Part shown: positions 29,001 through 33,078 of the stretch, piece after piece | Layout: each line of letters begins with the position of its first letter | Position numbering within the stretch: the first letter of the stretch is position 1 | NCBI RefSeq assembly: GCF_001906585.1 | Contig: NZ_JUJA01000033.1 | Coordinates: forward strand, 147,833-180,910 | Reading direction: 5' to 3' | DNA length: 33,078 bases | DNA from: Streptomyces kebangsaanensis | GTDB taxonomy: Bacteria > Actinomycetota > Actinomycetes > Streptomycetales > Streptomycetaceae | Notes under the pieces: generated by a model | Database searches by the model: none | The model's input: the letters and a program-made list of their open reading frames with translations, nothing else | What the model was told of the DNA's origin: nothing | Program-made: the position numbers and the translations under genes

Positions 29001-29285
29001 ATGGCTGAGACGACGTACAGCATCGGAGAAGGGCCGGCGACGCGGGTGAGCCTGTCGCTTCCGGAGGGGACCGCGGAGGCGATCCGTGCGCGGGTGGGCA
29101 AGCGGGAGTTCTCCGCGTTCATCGCCGCGGCGGTCGAGCGTGAGCTGCGCGGCCAGGTGCTGGACGAGTACCTGGCGGACTACGAGAACCGCAAGGGGCC
29201 GGTCTCCGAGCAGGCTCGTCAGCGGGCGCGGCAGGTCTTCGACGAGGTGTTCGCCGAGGAGGCCGAGTGGCCCGCCGCAAGCTGA
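29001..29285 (+). CDS. vapB: VapB-type antitoxin
   Basis: This 94-residue protein has a ribbon-helix-helix start (TRVSLSLPEGTAEAIRARVGKREFSAFIAAAVEREL) and an acidic C-terminal tail that would wrap the toxin (ENRKGPVSEQARQRARQVFDEVFAEEAEW). It overlaps the PIN-domain gene by 19 bases, the usual coupling of VapBC pairs. No clear ribosome site precedes ATG 29001; a leaderless transcript is possible, since TTTGACAC and weak promoter-like bases end close to the ATG. It is paralogous in layout to the pair at 30026-30669. Confidence 0.85.
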   Translation: MAETTYSIGEGPATRVSLSLPEGTAEAIRARVGKREFSAFIAAAVERELRGQVLDEYLADYENRKGPVSEQARQRARQVFDEVFAEEAEWPAAS

Positions 29286-29680
29286 GTCACGAGGGGACGC
29301 TGGTCCTCGACAGCGAGGGGCTCTCGAAGCTCCTCGACGACGACGAGCAGGTGGTGGCTCTGGTTGCTGAGGCGCGCTCGCGAGGCATGGAGGTCGTGAT
29401 CAGTGCGCTCACCGTCATCGAGGCCGTCCATGTCCGTACGGACAAATCCCGCCTGAACTGGGTGCTCTCCGGACTGCGCGTGGTCCCGGTGGGCGACGAG
29501 GAGGCGAGGTCGGCCTCGAAGCTGCTGATGGATGCCGGTTTGCACGGGCACAGGTATGCGATCGATGCCGCGGTCGCCGAGGCCGCGTTGCGGCAGCACC
29601 GCCCCGTGGTCATGCTGACCTCCGATATCGACGACATGGTCAAGCTGTGCGGCGATCGCGTCCGGCTCGTGGCGGTGTGA
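29267..29680 (+). CDS. vapC: VapC-type PIN-domain ribonuclease toxin
   Basis: GTG 29267 overlaps the antitoxin end and has GAGGAGG upstream; 137 residues. The PIN active-site acids are all seen: Asp15 (LVLDSEGLS), Glu52 (TVIEAVH), Asp100 (AIDAAVAE) and Asp120 (LTSDIDDM). Such enzymes cleave tRNA or rRNA in a Mg-dependent way and are held by VapB. It is closely similar to the facing pair's toxin (shared LDSEGLS, HGHxYAIDAA and TSDxxD), so the two arose by duplication. Confidence 0.9.
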   Translation: MARRKLSHEGTLVLDSEGLSKLLDDDEQVVALVAEARSRGMEVVISALTVIEAVHVRTDKSRLNWVLSGLRVVPVGDEEARSASKLLMDAGLHGHRYAIDAAVAEAALRQHRPVVMLTSDIDDMVKLCGDRVRLVAV

Positions 29681-29765
29681 TTTCCCTTTGTCCGGCTCAC
29701 CAGCGCAGTTTCATCGACGAGCTGGTCCCGGTGCCATGCGTTTCCCGACCGGTGGAGGACCCGCC

Positions 29766-29894
29766 GGTCCGCAAACGGTCCGCAGGATGCCCGTGAACGC
29801 CCGTCGGCGGCCAACGTAACCAAACGGCGAAAGCGCTGGTCAGCGCCTTGGTCTGGGCTCCGCCGCAGGCGTTCCGCTTCAACGGCTGACGTCT
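29766..29894. repeat. Att-like repeat unit, copy 3, between convergent vapBC pairs
   Basis: GGTCCGC/GGTCCGCAG doublets (29766-29785) precede TTCCGCTTCAACG (29872-29884). The following GCTGACGTCT matches the integrase-side site better than copy 2 does (22 of 25 bases over 12355-12379, with a two-base gap). It also shares GGTCAG-GCCTT before the core with 12334. No gene is seen in 29681-30025 besides this unit. Confidence 0.55.
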
Positions 29895-30025
29895 CATCAC
29901 ATCTCGTGCCCGGCCCGCTTGTTGGCGGGTCGGGCGCAGACGTCGGTCTGCGGGAATTCCTCGTCTGCGAAGTGCTGTGGCTGACGGTCGACCTGGCCTG
30001 GTTTGGAGTGGCTGTGGCCAACGCT

Positions 30026-30418
30026 TCAGACCTTGACGACCTCTGCGGAGGGGCCACACAGGAGCGTCAGGTCCTCGGGGTCGGAAGTAAGGATCGTGGC
30101 CGGCTGGGGCGCGTTGCGGGCGATGACGGCGAAGGCGGCGTCGATGGCGTACTTGTGGCCGTGGAGATGATGGGCGCGAAGGAGGGCGGCGGCTTCGTCG
30201 GTGACCTCTCTGGTGACGTCGTGAACGTCGACGCGGGAGAGGACCCACTTGATGCGGGCCGGGTGGATCCGCTCGTAATCGGCCTCCAGAGTGGTCATGG
30301 CGCTGGTGACCACGCGGATGCCCTCCTCCGATGCCGCCTGGACCAGAGCCACGACGGTGCGGTCCTTGCGGTAGAGATTGGAGAGTCCTTCGCTGTCGAG
30401 CAGCAGGGTGCCGGGCAT
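30026..30418 (-). CDS. vapC: VapC-type PIN-domain ribonuclease toxin (second pair)
   Basis: This is a 130-residue protein with PIN acids Asp8 (LLLDSEGLS), Glu45 (TTLEADYE), Asp93 (AIDAAF) and Asp113 (LTSDPEDL). ATG 30418 overlaps the antitoxin stop (TGATG). It is a paralogue of the 29267-29680 toxin. The convergent arrangement leaves a copy of the att-like unit between the two toxins. It is expected to cleave a structured RNA and to be neutralised by the adjacent antitoxin. Confidence 0.9.
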   Translation of the reverse strand: MPGTLLLDSEGLSNLYRKDRTVVALVQAASEEGIRVVTSAMTTLEADYERIHPARIKWVLSRVDVHDVTREVTDEAAALLRAHHLHGHKYAIDAAFAVIARNAPQPATILTSDPEDLTLLCGPSAEVVKV

Positions 30419-30669
30419 CAGGCGGCGGCACCGCCTACCTGTCGGTGGTCATGGCGCAGCAGCGCGCGGGCGGCCTCGACCTCCTCGCGGGTGAGCTCGT
30501 CATTGTCGGTCTCGAAGTCGGCGACGATCTCCCGAAGCTTATCCATGGCGACCCGTTGTTCGAGGGCTTCGGCGACGTAGGCGGAGAAGCCACCGGGTCC
30601 GACATGGGCGCGTACGGCCTCGGCAAGGTCCTCGGGCAGGCTGATGGAGTACTTTCTGCTACTGCTCAT
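30418..30669 (-). CDS. vapB: VapB-type antitoxin (second pair)
   Basis: ATG 30669 (MSSSRKYSISLPEDLAEAVRAHVG) gives 83 residues; the longer frame from 30741 has no support. The ribbon-helix-helix N-terminus (KYSISLPEDLAEAVR, then FSAYVAEALEQRV) binds operator DNA, and the acidic tail contacts the toxin. It is upstream of and coupled to its toxin. Its own promoter is probably in 30670-30717, just before the hairpin. Confidence 0.87.
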   Translation of the reverse strand: MSSSRKYSISLPEDLAEAVRAHVGPGGFSAYVAEALEQRVAMDKLREIVADFETDNDELTREEVEAARALLRHDHRQVGGAAA

Positions 30670-30717
30670 GGTGCCGATCCTACCGGCGGTCGTAACTTTG
30701 TGGGTGTGAAGAGTCAT

Positions 30718-30754
30718 GGCGGCGCCGGAGGGGCTCGGCACGTCCGGCGCCGCC
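30718..30754. terminator. Perfect 12-bp stem-loop upstream of the second vapBC pair
   Basis: GGCGGCGCCGGA (30718-30729) pairs exactly with 30743-30754 across 13 bases. It could be a terminator for transcription entering from the right, shielding the antitoxin promoter. A lone GGTCCGCAGACGGTC follows at 30771. The region 30760-31120 shows no gene or other signal I can support. Confidence 0.55.
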
Positions 30755-31120
30755 TTGCGGGAGGCTGCCCGGTCCGCAGACGGTCACGCCGGGGCTCGAC
30801 GCGATTCGTGCCGTGAGACGGAGGAAGACCGTGCTCACTGAACGGAATACCCGCACCCGTTTCGCCTTTACCCGCCTCAGGGCGACTGCGGAGCTTGGCG
30901 CGCCACAGCCGAGTACCTGGAGAGGGCTCTGAGCGAGACATTTCCCGAGCCCACCGTGTGTCGCCGTTCTTCGTCGTGCTGCTGCCCCTGTGTCTGCTGA
31001 CCCACCGTTGCATTGAAGCGCCGGGCCAGACCTGGGGCCGCAGGCTGGCACGCCGCGTGCGGCCACCGTGACGAGCGCCCGTGCCGTACCGCCTTTGCGG
31101 TGCCACCGCTGACGCGTGTG

Positions 31121-31268
31121 TATCCGACAGGAGAAGCCGGTCTCCTCAGGGTGCTGGAACGGCATGGGGTCACCCCCTTTCCGGGTGCACGTCGTCCTTC
31201 CGGAAGCAGACGGGGCAGATCGCGTACGATCCGGGCATCTCGTCGAATACACGGTGTCCGCGGCGGGG
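31121..31268 (-). pseudogene. Decayed second copy of the CPCC-HEAT-DUF6000 operon
   Basis: On the minus strand, 31268-31173 reads RRGHRVFDEMPGSYAICPVCFRKDD, clearly related to the CPCC gene start (HRVLDAMPGSYEICPICFWEDD). A stretch like the last codons of the HEAT gene (HPER versus YPER) follows, then 31165-31121 reads MPFQHPEETGFS, the DUF6000 gene start. The HEAT body and most of both other genes are deleted, and the CPCC pair itself is lost (RRGH for CCGH). It is a non-functional relic. Confidence 0.75.
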
Positions 31269-31271
31269 CAG

Positions 31272-31299
31272 GGGGTCGGTCTCTCCGGGAGCCGACCCC
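31272..31299. terminator. Stem-loop beside the relic operon
   Basis: GGGGTCGG (31272-31279) pairs with CCGACCCC (31292-31299), and CTC/GAG extends the stem across one bulged base and a TCCGG loop. It lies upstream of the YefM-YoeB promoter and could insulate it. Confidence 0.45.
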
Positions 31300-31365
31300 T
31301 TGTCGTTGTCCGCGCCGGGATGTCTGCCCCTTCGCCGGGCGTCCGCTCTGGCCATGAACAGTGAG

Positions 31366-31389
31366 AGTGGTACGTTATTCAGTACCACT
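31366..31389 (+). promoter_or_regulatory. Palindromic operator of the yefM-yoeB pair
   Basis: AGTGGTAC (31366-31373) and GTACCACT (31382-31389) form a perfect inverted repeat with an eight-base AT-rich spacer. Position 18 bases before the yefM ATG, and the GTAC core, fit the palindromes by which YefM/YoeB complexes autoregulate. Overlap with the promoter is likely. Confidence 0.75.
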
Positions 31390-31407
31390 GCCGGAAAGGG
31401 TGAGGTC

Positions 31408-31692
31408 ATGTCCATAACTGCGAGCGAAGCCCGCAAGGCTCTCTTTCCGCTGATCAAGCAGGTCAACGACAACCACGAGGCCATCGAGATCGTTTCCAAA
31501 CACGGCAATGCCGTGCTCGTCTCGGCCGAGGACTATGCGGCATTGCGTGAGGGTTCGTACCTGCTGCGCTCGCCGGCGAACGCTCGCCGGTTGCTCAAGG
31601 CGTACGAGAACGCCCTGGCCAACATCAACGTGTCGGAGCGGGAGCTGATCGACCCCGACTCGGCGGACGCGTCCGGTGAGGGTGTTGCGTGA
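31408..31692 (+). CDS. yefM: YefM/Phd-family antitoxin
   Basis: ATG 31408, with AAGGGTGAGG upstream; 94 residues. The N-terminal Phd/YefM domain ([46 protein letters not shown]) dimerises and binds DNA. The C-terminal residues [18 protein letters not shown] bind YoeB. The stop overlaps the toxin start (GTGA). The preceding palindrome is the likely autoregulatory operator. Confidence 0.94.
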   Translation: MSITASEARKALFPLIKQVNDNHEAIEIVSKHGNAVLVSAEDYAALREGSYLLRSPANARRLLKAYENALANINVSERELIDPDSADASGEGVA

Positions 31693-31943
31693 GACTGGTC
31701 TTCGAGGATCAGGGCTGGGAGGACTACACGTCCTGGCTCAAGAACGATCGCAAGATGCTTGCCCGGATCAACAAGCTCATCGAGGACGCCAAGCGTGACC
31801 CCTTCACGGGGATCGGCAAGCCCGAGCCGCTCAAGTACCACTTGCCCGGGGCGTGGTCGAGGAGGATCGACGATGAGCACCGTCTCGTCTACCTGGTCAC
31901 GGACAAGGAGATCGTGATCCTCGCAGCTCGCTATCACTACTGA
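31689..31943 (+). CDS. yoeB: YoeB-type mRNA interferase toxin
   Basis: GTG 31689; 84 residues, the length of E. coli YoeB. The catalytic set aligns: Glu46 (GKPEPLK), Arg65 (DDEHRLVY), His83 and Tyr84 at the C-terminus (RYHY). It would cleave mRNA in the ribosomal A site. It is translationally coupled to its antitoxin and appears intact. Confidence 0.95.
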   Translation: MRLVFEDQGWEDYTSWLKNDRKMLARINKLIEDAKRDPFTGIGKPEPLKYHLPGAWSRRIDDEHRLVYLVTDKEIVILAARYHY

Positions 31944-32038
31944 CCGCTGAGCTGTCTTTACTGGGGTGCCGCCGCCACCTGGGGAAATGAGAAGGCCGTG
32001 TGAAATGCGGCCGGCGATGCGGGGTCGGTTTGGCCCCG

Positions 32039-32188
32039 CGCCGACCGTTCACCGACGTCGTCGTCCCCGCCGGTGACGGCGACAGCGCGGCCGCCGACCA
32101 CTGCCGTCGCTGCCGACCGAGCCCAGTCGGCATGCCCTGCCGTCGCCTTGACGGCCCCGGCGATCAGGCCGCCGGTGGCCCATTCCAC
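32039..32188 (-). pseudogene. Relic of a WD40-repeat protein
   Basis: The minus strand encodes AGHADWARSAATAVVGGRAVAVTGGDDD, which matches the repeat consensus of Streptomyces WD40 proteins (GHxDWVxxxA...GRxVAVTGGDDGTVRVWD). The reading frame then degenerates, and no start, further blade or stop in a sensible place is found. A decayed fragment. The rest of 31944-32430 shows no gene. Confidence 0.5.
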
Positions 32189-32432
32189 TCACCACCCAGT
32201 CCCCTGGCCCGCCACCCGTGTTGCGGCCCGCTCGCCATGAGTATCGTCCTCGTGAACCGGGTCCGTCATGATCGGGAGGCTAATCGCTCCCCTTCCGAGG
32301 AGACCCGAGAATCCTGTGCTCCTTACCGGACTGCGGACTGCGGCGGAACACGGGAACGACGCCCTGACAAGAACCGCAGTGTTGTCAAAGAACTCGCGAA
32401 CGAAACCAGAGCCACCGCTACCTCCGGCCGGC

Positions 32433-32558
32433 TCCGAGTACTGGGAGATCTCCTCGACACGGACCTTCGACAAGTCATCGCCAGACACTGACCGTCAAGG
32501 GCGGCTTCGCTACACGGTTTTGTTTTCGAAAAAGAAGCTCGTACGGCAGGTAACCCTC
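32433..32558. pseudogene. Decayed copy of the convergent gene ends found at 25683-25808
   Basis: On the plus strand LGDLLDTDLRQVIARH and a stop echo the end of the zinc-ribbon gene (LEDLLGTDLRQVIARY). On the minus strand YLPYELLF (about 32521-32549) echoes the end of the 25759-26301 gene. The spacer is similar too, so it is one copied segment of about 120 bases. Both genes are gone otherwise, and the copy breaks off where the IS element begins. Confidence 0.75.
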
Positions 32559-32632
32559 TCTGTCAGTCTTGGGTGAGACGCCCCGCTTAGTCGGGTTAGC
32601 CTGAGAGGGCACGACAGGAGAACCACCCCCTC

Positions 32633-33016
32633 ATGACCAGCACCAACCCCGCCGAGTCCGACCCGGCCCCCAGGCCGAAGCGCCGTTCCTTCAGTCCGGA
32701 GTACAAGCTGCGCATCGTGGCCGAGTACGACGCCGCACCCAAGAACGAGAAGGGCGCTGTCCTGCGCCGCGAGCGCCTTTACCACTCGCACGTCAAGGAA
32801 TGGCGGGCCGCGCGGGATGCCGGGGCATTGGAGAAGCTGGTCGACCAGCGCACCAGCCCGGCCCGGCCTAAGAAGTCGGCCGCAGAGACGGAAAACGAGA
32901 AGCTGCGCCGCCAGGTGGAACGGCTGGAGAAGGAACTGGCCCGGAACAAAGCCGCGTTGGAGGTCATGGGAAAAGCTTCCGCGCTCTTGGAAATGATCTC
33001 CGAGGGCGCGGACTGA
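32633..33016 (+). CDS. IS3-family transposase OrfA
   Basis: This 127-residue protein has a helix-turn-helix (RRSFSPEYKLRIVAEYDAAP, then RRERLYHSHVKEWRAARDAGAL). A C-terminal leucine-zipper-like coiled coil follows (ENEKLRRQVERLEKELARNKAALEVMGKASALLEM), typical of OrfA of the IS3/IS51 type. It binds the terminal repeats and supplies the N-terminus of the OrfAB transposase made by -1 frameshifting. It differs from the 11480-12134 remnant. Confidence 0.95.
   Translation: MTSTNPAESDPAPRPKRRSFSPEYKLRIVAEYDAAPKNEKGAVLRRERLYHSHVKEWRAARDAGALEKLVDQRTSPARPKKSAAETENEKLRRQVERLEKELARNKAALEVMGKASALLEMISEGAD
32968..32974 (+). promoter_or_regulatory. Programmed -1 frameshift heptamer
   Basis: In the OrfA frame ATG GGA AAA contains G GGA AAA, a canonical X XXY YYZ slip site, 40 bases before the OrfA stop. 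The -1 frame is open from before the site to the window end and encodes the OrfB start. Confidence 0.8.
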
Positions 33017-33078
33017 GGACCGCAGCCGACCCGGTGGTCGATGACGCGTTCGCCGGCATCGAGGGCAAGTTGGGCATC
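32971..33078 (+). CDS. IS3-family transposase OrfB start (partial, made by frameshift)
   Basis: After the slip the frame reads KSFRALGNDLRGRGLRTAAD, then PVVDDAFAGIEGKLGI, and runs off the window. The last part resembles the usual OrfB N-terminus (the AF..IE..LGI-type helix before the HTH_21 region). The DDE domain lies outside the window. Confidence 0.75.

Larger units (their letters stand above)
32560..33078 (+). mobile_element. IS3-family insertion sequence (left part; continues beyond window)
   Basis: The left border is placed at about 32560 because similarity to the older immunity-like segment stops near 32558 and a TGTCAGTCTTGGG-type end follows. OrfA starts 73 bases inside. The exact border and terminal repeat cannot be checked without the right end. 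Confidence 0.75.

Noticed and set aside
32000..32491. A 163-codon plus-strand frame ending in the zinc-ribbon-like C-terminus
   Set aside because: Only the last 16 or so residues match the family; the rest has no coding character, so it is a decayed tail rather than a gene.

Overview
The window is very GC-rich, with strong third-position GC, frequent GTG/TTG starts and many four-base ATGA/GTGA gene overlaps. It also holds rare TTA codons, IS3-type transposases and an actinomycete-type integrase/mobilization module. All of this points to a Streptomyces or close relative, most likely an accessory (genomic island) part of the chromosome. No rRNA, tRNA or CRISPR was recognised. Everything is inferred from sequence reading alone.

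Region 1 (1-11466) is a compact, divergently transcribed multigene system. The leftward operon encodes a coiled-coil protein, a ClpB-like AAA+ ATPase, an NrdG/PflA-like radical SAM protein and a protein-kinase-fold protein whose catalytic residues are degenerate (a probable pseudokinase, running off the left edge). The rightward operon encodes a small Cys/His protein, a four-helix membrane protein and a 1271-residue helical-repeat protein ending in a caspase-like CHAT peptidase domain. Six of the seven genes overlap a neighbour or lie within about 30 bases of one. I read this as a candidate ATPase-regulated, caspase-like conflict or cell-death system with an unusual radical SAM component. It is the best candidate in the window for an undescribed system. 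An IS3 remnant (11480-12134) sits 13 bases past the CHAT stop codon.

Region 2 (about 12330-18795) is an integrative mobilizable element core. It has a tyrosine integrase, an XRE regulator, a MerR-type excisionase, a DUF3631-type ATPase, a MobC-like protein and a relaxase. It also carries an array of 12 octamers in both orientations inside the ATPase gene and a nested inverted-repeat intergenic region before mobC that looks like an oriT. No conjugative translocase is present. An att-like core next to the integrase recurs in direct orientation at 28.7 and 29.9 kb, with tandem arm-like repeats on the interior side each time. The element may therefore span 12.35 to 28.7 or 29.9 kb and carry the next region as cargo.

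Region 3 (18.8-25.3 kb) contains two uncharacterised genes, then a divergent cluster. Leftward are an unknown protein, an APH-like phosphotransferase, a SAM methyltransferase and a HAD-like protein. Rightward are an XRE-TPR regulator with a TTA codon and a NUDIX hydrolase.

Region 4 (25.3-32.6 kb) is a patchwork of small Streptomyces-type orphan genes (zinc-ribbon protein, DUF6000-like, HEAT-repeat, CPCC Cys-rich). They resemble immunity-gene clusters. There are also two paralogous VapBC-type pairs facing each other and a YefM-YoeB pair with a palindromic operator. Between them lie decayed second copies of the same immunity-like genes and a WD40 relic. The right end is an IS3-family element with a canonical -1 frameshift heptamer, cut off by the window.
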